A stretch of 64,000 nt of DNA from Candidatus Woesearchaeota archaeon (GCA_018303405.1 JAGVYD010000012.1:1-64000); one strand, 5' to 3'; positions 8,002 through 15,445 are shown, numbered from the stretch's first letter. Notes: generated by a model not told the origin, from the letters alone. Made by a program: numbers and translations.

Positions 8002-8451
8002 TTATCGCTGCAGTGTCTTAATCTCCTCTTTGAAGGATGAAATGTCCTTGAATTCCTTGTAAACTGAAGCAAACCTCATATAAGCGACTTCATCCAGCTT
8101 CTTGAGCTTTTTCATGACCAGCTCTCCGATATATGCGCTTGAAATCTCCCCCTTCCCAAGCGATCTCAGCTTGCCTTCAATCTCCCCGACCAGGTGCACA
8201 ATCCTTTCCTCTGTTATTGGCCTTTTTTCAAGGCAAAGCCTTATGCCTTTCTCGAATTTGGCCTTTTCAAACGGCTCTTTGGTGCCGTCTTTCTTGATGA
8301 CAGTCAAATCAAGGTTCTCCACTTTCTCATAAGTGGTCCATCTTTTCTCGCATTTCAGGCATTCCCTTCTCCTGCGTATGGTCTGGGCATCTTCAATGTC
8401 CCGCTTATCAATCACTTTGGATTCAGAATTCGAGCAATACGGGCATTTCAT
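8002..8451 (-). CDS. nrdR: Transcriptional repressor NrdR
   Basis: NrdR represses ribonucleotide reductase genes in response to ATP/dATP bound by its ATP-cone. The N-terminal zinc ribbon is complete (MKCPYC, then CLKCEKRW), followed by TIRRRRECLKC and the ATP-cone (LTVIKKDGTKEPFEKAKFEKGI onward). The 149-residue length is normal. The ATG at 8451 begins exactly where the family usually starts and has GAGGG upstream; the ATG at 8484 has no ribosome site and lies against an operator. The promoter carries two NrdR-box palindromes, so autoregulation is likely. NrdR is mainly bacterial, so an archaeal copy with intact boxes is noteworthy. Confidence 0.92.
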   Translation of the reverse strand: MKCPYCSNSESKVIDKRDIEDAQTIRRRRECLKCEKRWTTYEKVENLDLTVIKKDGTKEPFEKAKFEKGIRLCLEKRPITEERIVHLVGEIEGKLRSLGKGEISSAYIGELVMKKLKKLDEVAYMRFASVYKEFKDISSFKEEIKTLQR

Positions 8452-8484
8452 GTCATTAACCCTCTTTATGATTTTGGGAACCAT

Positions 8485-8529
8485 AATACAATATATTGTA
8501 TTATTGCCACCTTACACCCCAATATATTG
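8485..8529 (-). promoter_or_regulatory. Tandem NrdR boxes at the nrdR-cobO promoter
   Basis: An 18-bp perfect palindrome (AATACAATATATTGTATT, 8485-8502) and a second CAATATATTG (8520-8529) share the AATATATT core; core centres are 31 bp apart, about three helical turns. Both the sequence and the integral-turn spacing match what is known of bacterial NrdR boxes. They lie between the TATA box (about 8546-8556) and the start codon, where binding would block transcription. Confidence 0.75.
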
Positions 8530-8545
8530 TAGTATCAGGCTTTTG

Positions 8546-8556
8546 CTATATATAAA
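8546..8556 (-). promoter_or_regulatory. TATA box for the nrdR operon
   Basis: On the minus strand the sequence reads ATTTATATATA, a strong archaeal TATA box. A start site 25-27 bases downstream would fall at about 8520-8525, inside the distal NrdR box, leaving a leader of about 70 bases before nrdR. Confidence 0.55.
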
Positions 8557-8603
8557 TATTTGTATACTTGAAAACAAGGTTTATGCTGATTCGGGCCCAC
8601 TCT

Positions 8604-8767
8604 GGCCTTGTCCGAAAACTCGCCTTCCGGCTCGGTTTGGGCATCCGCTCAGCATTGCGGCTTCCCGCGAATTGCATTTTTCTCCTCTGCAACCCCGAAA
8701 AATGCATAATCCCTCCGGGAATGGGCTACGCAAAATTGATGCCCAAACTCACTTTTCGGACAAGGCC
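8604..8767 (+). repeat. Inverted-repeat element, copy R2 (164 bp, type copy)
   Basis: Outer arms GGCCTTGTCCGAAAA (8604-8618) and its complement (8753-8767) enclose a middle stem TTTGGGCATC/GATGCCCAAA (8636-8645 with 8738-8747) and a central stem TGCATTTTT/AAAAATGCA (8673-8681 with 8698-8706). The direct repeat GCCCACTC flanks it on both sides (with one extra T at the left), a target-site duplication. It has no coding capacity of its own. It fills the spacer between the nrdR promoter and the PiT gene's end. Confidence 0.88.
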
Positions 8768-8780
8768 GCCCACTCCAGTA

Positions 8781-9782
8781 TTATATAAAAAGGGAAATAA
8801 CCAGGTAGGATAAAGCTGCAACAGCAGCAGATACCGGAATTGTCAGGATCCAGCTCCATAAAATCTTATTGGCAACTCCCCATCGCACTGCAGAAACCCT
8901 TTTTGCAGCCCCCACTCCCATAATGGAGCCGGCAATTACATGAGTTGTGCTGACAGGTATGCCAAACTGGGTTGCGCCAATAATCACGCTGGCACCGGCT
9001 GTTTCCGCGCAAAAGCCGTTGACAGGCCGAAGCTTGGTAATCTTATGCCCCATTGTATGGATGACCTTCCTGCCGCCAATCAGTGTGCCAAGGGCAATGG
9101 TTCCATGCGACAAAAGCACAATCCAAAAGGGCACGTAGAACTCTCCACTGAGGTAGCCGGCGCTAAAAAGCAGGATAGCAATAATCCCCATGGTTTTCTG
9201 TGCATCATTTGTGCCGTGGCCTAAGCTATAGACGGAAGCAGAAATCAATTGAAGCCACCTGAAGTGCTTGTTCACTTTCCGTGGGTCGCTGTTCCGGCTG
9301 AAATGGAAAACTATTGCTGAAAATAGCATGGCGCCAACCAGGCCAAGCAAGGGTGCCACAAAAATGAAAATAACAACTTTGGTGACACCTGAATAAATTA
9401 TGGATTTGAGGCCAGCCTTGGCAAGGCCTACTCCCACCAATCCGCCTATAAGGCTGTGGCTTACTGAAATCGGGAAGCCCTTCCTGGTCATCAAATACAC
9501 CCAAAAAATTGCGCCACACAAAGAAGCAAGGACTACATAGGGAGTTACAAGATTCGAGTCGATAATCCCCTTGCCAATAGTTTTTGCGACCGCAACGCCA
9601 AATACAAAAGCCCCCGCAAAATTGAAAAAAGCCGACATGAGTACCGCTGCCCTAAGTGATAGGACACCAGTCGCAACAACTGTGGAAACTGCGTTCGCAG
9701 CATCGTTGACTCCATTTCCAAAGTCAAATATGAGTGCAACAAGAATAATGATTATGACCAAAATAAGGCCGCCATCAAGCAT
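8781..9782 (-). CDS. PiT-family inorganic phosphate transporter
   Basis: Low-affinity phosphate:cation symporter of the inner membrane. Both PiT signatures are seen: FDFGNGVNDAANAVSTVVATG near residue 20 and SLGHGTNDAQKTMGIIA in the second half, with about ten hydrophobic spans over 333 residues. It overlaps the upstream DUF47 gene by eight bases, so the two are translationally coupled; DUF47 proteins are standard PiT partners. A GGTGA ribosome site lies just before the ATG, within the upstream gene. The gene ends only 13 bases from repeat element R2. Confidence 0.93.
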   Translation of the reverse strand: MLDGGLILVIIIILVALIFDFGNGVNDAANAVSTVVATGVLSLRAAVLMSAFFNFAGAFVFGVAVAKTIGKGIIDSNLVTPYVVLASLCGAIFWVYLMTRKGFPISVSHSLIGGLVGVGLAKAGLKSIIYSGVTKVVIFIFVAPLLGLVGAMLFSAIVFHFSRNSDPRKVNKHFRWLQLISASVYSLGHGTNDAQKTMGIIAILLFSAGYLSGEFYVPFWIVLLSHGTIALGTLIGGRKVIHTMGHKITKLRPVNGFCAETAGASVIIGATQFGIPVSTTHVIAGSIMGVGAAKRVSAVRWGVANKILWSWILTIPVSAAVAALSYLVISLFI

Positions 9783-10413
9783 GCTTCACCACAATCCCTT
9801 CAATGATTACCCCTATTTTGCAGGTCTTGTCTGTAATTGACTCCATAAGCTCATAAACATCCTTGTATTTGATAATCTCAATGGCATTCTTATTTTCCCT
9901 GAACAGCACTGCTATTGATTCAGACAGGACATCATCCGCATCCCTCTCCAACTGTTTCAGCTTATTGCAGTGCTTTTCGACTTCCTTCAATTGCCTTAGG
10001 TTATGCATGACCAGGTGGATTTCCTTGACGCCTTCGTGGATGATTTTGGAAAATTCCTTGATAAACTTGTCAACCTTTTTTATGTTGTGCACATAAAACA
10101 TATTCCCGACATTGTCTATCGCGTCGATAATGTCATCCAGGAGATTGGCCAGATTATGGATGTCCTCCCTGTCAATCGGCGTAATAAAAGTCTTATTCAG
10201 CTTTTCAACCAATTCCCTGATGAGCTTATCCCCCTCATGCTCATATCTTTTCAGGTCCCGGATATGCCTTTGCCTCTTGGAGTGGATTGCAGAATTATAA
10301 GTATTGACCAGTGTCCTGAATGTCTCAGCCGATTTAAGGGCAAGCTTGGACTGCTTCTCTAAAAGTTTATAGAAGGTTTCGTCCCTCGGAAAAAGCCAGT
10401 TTAAGACCCCCAT
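9775..10413 (-). CDS. DUF47 (PhoU-like) protein, partner of PiT
   Basis: A 212-residue all-helical cytoplasmic protein of the DUF47/TIGR00153 family, related to PhoU and thought to regulate the adjacent PiT transporter. Visible family features are HIRDLKRYEHEGDKLIRELVEKLNKTFITPIDREDIHNL near residues 50-90, and an acidic metal-binding pattern repeated in the second half (LERDADDVL). TATTTAAATT lies about 27 bases before the ATG, so the transcript is probably leaderless. It is the first gene of a two-gene phosphate operon. Confidence 0.9.
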   Translation of the reverse strand: MGVLNWLFPRDETFYKLLEKQSKLALKSAETFRTLVNTYNSAIHSKRQRHIRDLKRYEHEGDKLIRELVEKLNKTFITPIDREDIHNLANLLDDIIDAIDNVGNMFYVHNIKKVDKFIKEFSKIIHEGVKEIHLVMHNLRQLKEVEKHCNKLKQLERDADDVLSESIAVLFRENKNAIEIIKYKDVYELMESITDKTCKIGVIIEGIVVKHA

Positions 10414-10638
10414 ATCCGGTTAGTAGCAGATGTTAATTTAAATACCTATCGTCGCAACAGCTCAAGGTCGAAATTAATTGTTCATGGGGCCGCCCGGGAG
10501 ATTTTTAGTAAAATCTCGTAAAAACAGGTGAGGCATAAAGCCTCTCGACGCGATCTAATGCAACCTTAAATTTCGCTATACCAACAAGGAGCGACGCATC
10601 AATATTGCAGAATGAAAGCTCGCAAGACTAAAAGGATA
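10414..10638. other. Gene-free spacer with hairpins and a GGGGCCGCCCGG motif
   Basis: No convincing ORF. Near 10485 it contains GGGGCCGCCCGGGAG, resembling the 3' end of the adjacent tRNA-Pro gene read on the plus strand (GGGGCTGCCCGG), followed by two small hairpins: GAGATTTT/AAAATCTC (about 10499-10520) and GAGGC/GCCTC (about 10533-10547). It may hold a small RNA or a degraded tRNA; neither can be shown here. Confidence 0.25.
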
Positions 10639-10711
10639 TGGGGCTGCCCGGATTCGAACCGGGGTCACGAGGTCCCGAACCTCGAAGGATACCAGGCTAC
10701 CCCACGGCCCC
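10639..10711 (-). tRNA. tRNA-Pro (anticodon CGG)
   Basis: The cloverleaf folds on the minus strand: a GGGGCCG/CAGCCCC acceptor (one C-A mismatch at pair 6-67), a D arm with GG in the loop, anticodon stem CGAGG/CCTCG with loop TTCGGGA, a four-base variable region and T arm CCCGG-TTCGAAT-CCGGG. The anticodon is CGG (Pro, CCG codons) with G37, as expected for proline tRNAs. Discriminator A is at 10639 and CCA is not encoded. A TATA-like CTTTAAATAA lies about 45 bases upstream. The acceptor mismatch is the only irregularity. Confidence 0.9.
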
Positions 10712-10770
10712 TTAAATCCTGTGAAAAACAATCCAGATGGAATACTATTTGTTATTTAAAGATGCCGGCA

Positions 10771-10855
10771 TGGGTGTGATTTGCACAGTGCACCCAAGCA
10801 AATCATTTTTTCAGAGAAAAAATGTGTTTGGGTTCTATCCTTTCCCAGGGGATAG
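10771..10855 (+). other. Cluster of inverted repeats upstream of the L37Ae operon
   Basis: Three potential hairpins lie close together: TGGGTG/CACCCA (10771-10796); a long imperfect one with arms CCCAAGCAAATCATTTTTTC and GAAAAAATGTGTTTGGG (10793-10832); and CTATCC/GGATAG (10835-10855). The first two are mutually exclusive. The region contains no believable gene. It could be a structured RNA or a decayed small mobile element. Confidence 0.35.
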
Positions 10856-10948
10856 TACGATATCTTTAAATACTAGCATAAAATCCTCAGACTGGGTTAA
10901 GAAGGGTCCTAAATCATCTTTATACATGGAACCTCTGGAGTATATTAT

Positions 10949-11281
10949 ATGGTATCTACAAAAAGCTATGGCTCGACCAAGCGTTTCGGGGCCAGATATG
11001 GAAGAAGTCTCAGGCAAAAGCTGGGAGTAATAGAGGAAGAGCAGAGAAAAAAGCATAAGTGCGTGTTTTGCCACGCCACCCAGGTCAAGAGGCTTGCGGT
11101 CGGCATCTGGTATTGCCACAAATGCAAGTCCAAGTTTACCGGCAAGGCCTATGGCATTTCAAAGAAAATTTCATTTGAGGAAACCCCTAAAACCGAGAAC
11201 ATTGCCGAACAAATGGGCACATCCATGGAATCTGCCGTTGAAGGCCAGGACATTCTTGATGAAAAGAAAGAGGATGAATAA
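10949..11281 (+). CDS. rpl37ae: 50S ribosomal protein L37Ae (eL43)
   Basis: Zinc-ribbon protein of the large subunit. The N-terminal STKSYGSTKRFGARYGRSLRQK and the C2C2 zinc site (CVFC and CHKC) are diagnostic, and W-YCHKCKSKFTGKAY follows as in archaeal homologues. At 110 residues it is about 25-30 longer than usual; the extra residues form an acidic C-terminal tail (KTENIAEQ... to the end). CTTTATACATGG lies about 27 bases before the ATG, giving a leaderless transcript. It is first in an operon with rpoP, pcc1, pfdB and a UPF0147 gene, an arrangement conserved in archaea. Confidence 0.95.
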   Translation: MVSTKSYGSTKRFGARYGRSLRQKLGVIEEEQRKKHKCVFCHATQVKRLAVGIWYCHKCKSKFTGKAYGISKKISFEETPKTENIAEQMGTSMESAVEGQDILDEKKEDE

Positions 11282-11283
11282 AA

Positions 11284-11421
11284 ATGACTCTCTACAAATG
11301 CTTTGATTGCGACAAGAAGGTTGCGGAGACCTATATCAAGAAAAAGGTCAGGTGCCCTTACTGCGGAAGCAAGATGCTTTACAAGCCAAGGACAACCAGC
11401 ACAAAAGTCAAAGCACGATAA
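11284..11421 (+). CDS. rpoP: DNA-directed RNA polymerase subunit P (Rpo12)
   Basis: A 45-residue zinc protein (MTLYKCFDCDKKV, then RCPYCGSKMLYKPR) matching archaeal RpoP/Rpb12, a small structural subunit of RNA polymerase. The C-x2-C pairs and the GSK-x-LYK-x-R ending are the family signature. The ATG lies two bases after the rpl37ae stop, so translation is coupled. Confidence 0.95.
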   Translation: MTLYKCFDCDKKVAETYIKKKVRCPYCGSKMLYKPRTTSTKVKAR

Positions 11422-11431
11422 TAGCCAGGGC

Positions 11432-11451
11432 ATTTGCCATGCCTGGCAAAT
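11432..11451. other. Perfect hairpin between rpoP and pcc1
   Basis: ATTTGCCA and TGGCAAAT are separated by TGCC, 11 bases after the rpoP stop. It may shape the mRNA at the junction or slow ribosomes before pcc1; no role can be shown. Confidence 0.35.
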
Positions 11452-11463
11452 CCACCACTGCAC

Positions 11464-11718
11464 ATGAAATTCCATGCCCAGATAAAAGTTGAGGACAAAA
11501 AGCCAGCCAGGCTTGCCAAGGCATTTTCAGCCGAGCTGGGGAATCCCAGGAAGGACAGGTCAACACTCAGGATTCAGCAGAAAAAGGGGCAGGTGCTTTT
11601 CAGCATTGATGCGGTTGATGCAGTTGCGCTGCGGGCAGCCGCGGACTCGCTTATCAAGCTTTTGATTGTTTACGAGAAAATGGGGGAAATTTCAGGGCAA
11701 TCTTCCACGGAAGAATAG
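11464..11718 (+). CDS. pcc1: KEOPS complex subunit Pcc1
   Basis: An 84-residue small alpha/beta protein of the Pcc1/COG2892 family, the dimerising subunit of KEOPS, which makes the universal tRNA modification t6A with Kae1, Bud32 and Cgi121. The KFHAQIKVED start, the middle LRIQQKKGQVLFSIDAVDAVALRAAADSLIKL and a helical end fit the family, and its place after rpoP is conserved in archaea. An ATG at 11434 would add ten residues lying in a hairpin, so I prefer 11464. Confidence 0.85.
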   Translation: MKFHAQIKVEDKKPARLAKAFSAELGNPRKDRSTLRIQQKKGQVLFSIDAVDAVALRAAADSLIKLLIVYEKMGEISGQSSTEE

Positions 11719-11740
11719 CCCGCATTATCCCGGGGCAAAA

Positions 11741-12076
11741 ATGGAAAATACAGAAGATAAGATTCAGCAAATGCAGATGATTGAGCAAAATCTCCAGAAT
11801 TTCTTGATGCAAAGGCAGCAATTCCAGATGCAGCTTATTGAAGTCCAGTCAGCCCTCGAGGAGCTGAAGGGCAAGGAAAATGCCTACCACATTGTTGGCA
11901 ACATAATGGTGTCCACCAGGCAGGCAGACCTTGTGAAGGAGCTTTCTGAGAAGAAAAACATGCTCGAACTCAGGATCAGCAACCTGGAAAAGCAGGAATC
12001 AAGGCTCAAAGAGAAGTCCAAGTCAATCCGCCAGGAAGTGCTCGAAGGGCTTCAGAAAAAAGGTGAAAAGAAATAG
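11741..12076 (+). CDS. pfdB: Prefoldin beta subunit
   Basis: A 111-residue coiled-coil protein. Two long helices (residues about 5-45 and 65-105, rich in Gln, Lys and Glu heptads) flank a short beta hairpin with the sequence AYHIVGNIMVSTRQADLVKEL, typical of beta-class prefoldins. With the alpha subunit it forms the hexameric chaperone that delivers unfolded proteins to the thermosome. The ATG at 11741 lies 22 bases after pcc1 and is in the normal place; the open frame extends upstream only through unrelated sequence. Confidence 0.93.
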   Translation: MENTEDKIQQMQMIEQNLQNFLMQRQQFQMQLIEVQSALEELKGKENAYHIVGNIMVSTRQADLVKELSEKKNMLELRISNLEKQESRLKEKSKSIRQEVLEGLQKKGEKK

Positions 12077-12088
12077 ATCGCCATAAGC

Positions 12089-12418
12089 ATGCAACGAGGA
12101 CAGGCGCAATTCATTTTGCTGACACAGCAGTTGCAACGAGAGACAAAAATGCTAGGAAAGGACAACTCAAACGCCAAGCCAAAGATACAGGACGTAATAG
12201 ATGCTTTGCAGGACATAGCGAGCGACAATACTGTGCCAAGGAACATCAAGGGCAAGATCGAGGCGACCCTTGGAATCTTGCGAGAAAATACTGAGCTTTC
12301 TATAAGGGTCAACCGTGCCCAGAACGGGCTGGACGAAATCGCAGATGACATCAACCTCCAGCCTTATACAAGGACGCAAATATGGAATGTTGTCTCAATG
12401 CTTGAGAAATTCTCCTAA
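12089..12418 (+). CDS. UPF0147 family protein
   Basis: A helical protein matching the archaeal UPF0147/COG1698 family: DVIDALQDIASDNTVPRNIKGKIE followed by a run through SIRVNRAQNGLDEIADDINLQPYTRTQIWNVVSMLE. Function is unknown. Members are usually about 90 residues, so the ATG at 12149 (89 residues) is a serious alternative; the extra 20 residues from 12089 show no family features. It is last in the rpl37ae operon, 12 bases after pfdB. Confidence 0.85.
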   Translation: MQRGQAQFILLTQQLQRETKMLGKDNSNAKPKIQDVIDALQDIASDNTVPRNIKGKIEATLGILRENTELSIRVNRAQNGLDEIADDINLQPYTRTQIWNVVSMLEKFS

Positions 12419-12459
12419 AACTCCAATATAACCTTGTCCCCGATATGGCCAATACAGTC

Positions 12460-13107
12460 CTATCCGGTTCGCCCTTTTTCCGGCCCGGCCTTGCCGACCC
12501 CGCCTGTCCTTCCTGCATTTTCTTTTCCATTATCCTTTTTATTCAGGACATGCACAGCATTCGTGTCAAAATGCACATTTGGGATGTAAATGGCATCACC
12601 CGACTCTGTTACAATATGCGTGTCATGATAGCCGATTTTTTGCACTTTGCCCGCCACCTTGCCGGTTTTGATGATGTCCCCCCTGCCAAAAGGCTTTTTT
12701 TGCACAAGCTTCAGATAGCTGATGAAATTTGGCAGGAAGTCAAGGCTGCTGATGGAAAAAGACGCAAGCGCAACAATCAAAATTGCTCCAATGATGGTGT
12801 AAAAAACAGCTGATGTTATGCCAAGCTGGTTGAATGCCACGACAATCGTGAAGAAGTATATGCCAAATGTGACAAGCTCAGCAATGATTTTTCTCGGTGA
12901 AAGCTTTCCCTTAAGCCTGAACAGCCTGTCGATGCTTAATTCTGCCAGGATTTTGTCAATAAGCTTGCCCACAAACCTTCCGGCGGCAAAACCCACCAGC
13001 AAAATTATGACAGCTATGACTGCATTGACAAGCAGATTTGCCACATGGTCCTGGAGCCAGTTAAAGGCAGCAACCATTGTTTCCTGTGTTTGTGCCATAG
13101 GATTCAT
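12460..13107 (-). CDS. Small MscS-family mechanosensitive channel
   Basis: A 215-residue membrane protein with three hydrophobic helices (about residues 25-50, 75-100 and 105-130; the last is the Ala/Gly/Ser-rich pore-type helix) followed by the MscS beta domain, seen as KKPFGRGDIIKTGKVAGKVQKIGYHDTHIVTESGDAIYIPN. It would relieve osmotic pressure or conduct ions. It lacks the large C-terminal cage domain of E. coli MscS, ending in a Gly/Lys-rich tail. ATGs at 13107 and 13098 are both possible. It converges with the UPF0147 gene. Confidence 0.85.
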   Translation of the reverse strand: MNPMAQTQETMVAAFNWLQDHVANLLVNAVIAVIILLVGFAAGRFVGKLIDKILAELSIDRLFRLKGKLSPRKIIAELVTFGIYFFTIVVAFNQLGITSAVFYTIIGAILIVALASFSISSLDFLPNFISYLKLVQKKPFGRGDIIKTGKVAGKVQKIGYHDTHIVTESGDAIYIPNVHFDTNAVHVLNKKDNGKENAGRTGGVGKAGPEKGRTG

Positions 13108-13154
13108 GCTTATTCAGTAGTTTTTAAAGTTTCCCAGTTGGGGCATGAAAAGAA

Positions 13155-13315
13155 GGCTCTGTCCAGAGACTTGGTTTTGGCATCAATTTTGTGAGACTTA
13201 TCAATCCTCACATAAAGCATTTTTCGGAGTTCCAGAGAGAAAAATGCAATTTTTCCCGGAGTTGAAGGCGAACAGATGCCAAAACTCGAGCCGAAGGCGA
13301 GATTCTGGACAGAGC
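13155..13315 (-). repeat. Inverted-repeat element, copy R3
   Basis: A copy in the opposite orientation to R2, with ends GGCTCTGTCCAGA and TCTGGACAGAGC, middle stem TTTTGGCATC/GATGCCAAAA and central stem GCATTTTTC/GAAAAATGC around the loop GGAGTTCCAGAGA. It is flanked by a perfect 10-bp direct repeat, ATGAAAAGAA (13145-13154 and 13316-13325). It sits just upstream of the DRG gene's TATA box. Confidence 0.88.
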
Positions 13316-13360
13316 ATGAAAAGAATTAACTTTAATATAACCCCCTGCCATCCTATAACC

Positions 13361-14458
13361 ATGGTTGACTATCTGGAACAGATTAAGCAGTTCGAAGATG
13401 AAATCAGGAAGACCCAGTACAACAAGGCTACCCAGCACCACATTGGCCTTGTCAAGGCAAAAATTGCAAAACTGAGGGAAGCCCATGAAAAAAGGCAGGC
13501 CTCAAAGGGGGGCGGCCAGGGTTATGCAGTCAGGAAAAGCGGGGATGCAACTGTTGTCCTTCTTGGCTACCCTTCAGTTGGAAAAAGCACACTCCTGAAC
13601 AAGCTGACAGATGCAAACTCGCCTGTGGGCGCCTATGCCTTTACGACCTTGACAGTCATACCGGGTTTGCTGGAGCACAAGCACGCCAAAATTCAGATAC
13701 TGGACGTGCCAGGCATTGTAATGGGCGCAGCATCGGGCAAGGGAAGAGGGAAGGAAGTTCTTGCAATAATCCGCTCAGCCGACCTTATCATCATATTGAT
13801 CGATGTCAATGCGCCCGAGCATTATCGCATCATCCGCAAGGAAGTTTATGATTCCCATGTCAGGGTCAACCAGAGCAAGCCTGATGTCAAAATAAAAAAG
13901 GTGGCCCGCGGGGGAATAAAGCTTGGCACAACTGTCAAGCTGACAAAAATTGACCCGGCGACAATCAAAAGCGTAATGCAGGAATTCAAGCTCAACAACG
14001 CAGATGTCCTGATAAGGGAAGATGTCTCAGTTGACCGCTTTATAGACTCCATTGAGGCGAACAAGCATTACATCCCTGCAATAACCGTTGTCAACAAAAT
14101 TGACATGGCAACGAATGACCAGATAAAAAAAGTAAGGGAAAAAATCAAGCCTGATATAATGATATCAGCCGAGCAGTCATTCCACATCAATGAGCTGAAG
14201 GAGCTCATCTACAAGAGGCTGCAATTCATGAACATTTACCTGAAAGAGCCCGGCAAGGAAGCTGACATGAAAATCCCACTGGTCATGAAAAAGGCAAGCA
14301 CAATCAGGGATGTCTGCGAAAAGCTTCACAGGGATTTTGTGCAGAAATTCAAGTTTTCCAGGATATGGGGCAAGAGCGTGAAATTCAGCGGCCAGAAAAT
14401 CATCAAGCTCGACCATAAATTAATGGACAATGACATTCTTGAACTGCATTTGAGATAA
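13361..14458 (+). CDS. DRG-family GTP-binding protein (Obg/DRG superfamily)
   Basis: A 365-residue GTPase of the developmentally-regulated GTP-binding group, conserved in archaea and eukaryotes and tied to translation. A basic N-terminal helix (IKQFEDEIRKTQYNK...) precedes the G domain: G1 GYPSVGKST, G3 DVPGIVMGAASGKGRGKE and G4 NKID. The C-terminal TGS domain ends ...HKLMDNDILELHLR. The frame is open upstream through repeat R3, but TTTAATATAA is about 25 bases before the ATG at 13361 and all homology starts there. Confidence 0.93.
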   Translation: MVDYLEQIKQFEDEIRKTQYNKATQHHIGLVKAKIAKLREAHEKRQASKGGGQGYAVRKSGDATVVLLGYPSVGKSTLLNKLTDANSPVGAYAFTTLTVIPGLLEHKHAKIQILDVPGIVMGAASGKGRGKEVLAIIRSADLIIILIDVNAPEHYRIIRKEVYDSHVRVNQSKPDVKIKKVARGGIKLGTTVKLTKIDPATIKSVMQEFKLNNADVLIREDVSVDRFIDSIEANKHYIPAITVVNKIDMATNDQIKKVREKIKPDIMISAEQSFHINELKELIYKRLQFMNIYLKEPGKEADMKIPLVMKKASTIRDVCEKLHRDFVQKFKFSRIWGKSVKFSGQKIIKLDHKLMDNDILELHLR

Positions 14459-14531
14459 TTGAGCTGTCTACCTCTGAGATTATATTATTTTATATCATTT
14501 CTGTATTTTATATCATTTCTGGAAGAATAAT

Positions 14532-15149
14532 TCACCCCATCCCATCATGAATTAAGGCATGGCTCAATAATTTTATCTCGCTGACTTTGTACTCATCTGC
14601 CTGGTTCATAATTTTGTAGAGCCTGTGCGGATAATCATATTTTCGCAAGGTAGGGATACGTATTTTATCCCCTACCAAAGCCTTTTCCAATATTCGGAGG
14701 GGGTCATTTGACAATTCATCTGCCATCGGACCTGAATAATCCTTGGAGCGTGGTTCGATACCGATAAAAATGTGATAATCACTTCCCTCTTCAACAGTGC
14801 TATCAACCAAATCAGGGCTTATTTGGATATACACTCCGGTATTGGGGATTTCCGGATTCTCGGCTTGCAAAGGAGACGGAACTTCTGATACGTGCGCAAA
14901 TTTTACCGATTTAATCGTCCCGGTCAGATAACTTTTCGCCACTGCATCTGGATCAGGAGATACCAAATTATAGTGGTGTGGATATTTTCGAGATTTTTCT
15001 ATTTTGCCCGGAACCAGTGCGCCGTTTGGCAGGGTTTGTGTGTCCCATAAGGGTCTTCTCTCGCTTTGCTGGATGCATGCTTCCAATCCTCCAACAGCCG
15101 CGACACCCGATCCCAATGCAAACGATTTCAAAAAAGTTCTTCTGTCCAT
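14532..15149 (-). CDS. Tat-exported lipoprotein-like protein, unknown
   Basis: The N-terminus has a twin-arginine signal (RRTFLK, then a hydrophobic ALGSGVAAVGGLEAC segment), with Cys placed like a lipobox, so the protein is probably exported folded and perhaps lipid-anchored. The mature part (about 180 residues) has no family I recognise; it is rich in beta-type segments such as KSYLTGTIKSVKFAHV and VYIQISPDLVDS. It stands alone between the DRG gene and repeat R4. Tat cargo usually implies bound cofactors or fast folding, but no metal motif is clear. Confidence 0.65.
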   Translation of the reverse strand: MDRRTFLKSFALGSGVAAVGGLEACIQQSERRPLWDTQTLPNGALVPGKIEKSRKYPHHYNLVSPDPDAVAKSYLTGTIKSVKFAHVSEVPSPLQAENPEIPNTGVYIQISPDLVDSTVEEGSDYHIFIGIEPRSKDYSGPMADELSNDPLRILEKALVGDKIRIPTLRKYDYPHRLYKIMNQADEYKVSEIKLLSHALIHDGMG

Positions 15150-15164
15150 TGTAGTTTTCCACTT

Positions 15165-15184
15165 CTAATACAAGCTCAGCAAGT
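15165..15184. repeat. 20-bp direct repeat, left copy (pairs with 15446-15465)
   Basis: This 20-base sequence recurs 281 bp further on with one mismatch (C/T at position 7). The right copy carries the TATA box of the methyltransferase gene; the two copies bracket repeat element R4. Confidence 0.6.
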
Positions 15185-15243
15185 CTAATATTTACCTCTC
15201 TATTATAGTAAAAACTCTTTCTTTAAAAGTCTTTGCAGGGCAG

Positions 15244-15407
15244 GGCCTTGTCCGAAAACTCGCCTTCCGGCTCGGTTTGGACATCCGCTCAGCATTGCAG
15301 CTTCTCATGCATTGCATTTTTCTCCTCCGCAACTCCGAAAAATGCCTAACCCATCCTGGAATGGGCTTCGCAAAATTGATGCCCAAACTAACTTTTCGGA
15401 CAAGGCC
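15244..15407 (+). repeat. Inverted-repeat element, copy R4
   Basis: A 164-bp copy very close to R2 (same GGCCTTGTCCGAAAA arms, middle stem TTTGG-CATC/GATGCC-AAA and central TGCATTTTT hairpin). The flanks GCAGGGCA and GCATGGCA match at seven of eight positions, a slightly decayed target-site duplication. The rest of the 15150-15477 spacer holds the 20-bp direct repeat and promoter sequence. Confidence 0.85.
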
Positions 15408-15445
15408 GCATGGCAGTGCATCATATGGTGAAAAATATCACAAGA

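Noticed and set aside
9226-9519. Minus-strand frame inside the phosphate transporter gene
   Set aside because: It is out of frame with clear PiT motifs and has no independent support.
10484-10520. A second tRNA near GGGGCCGCCCGGGAG
   Set aside because: Only the acceptor/T-arm-like end is present; no cloverleaf with anticodon arm could be folded on either strand.
10737-11030. Open frames overlapping the L37Ae gene on both strands
   Set aside because: They conflict with a certain ribosomal protein gene and have no family features.
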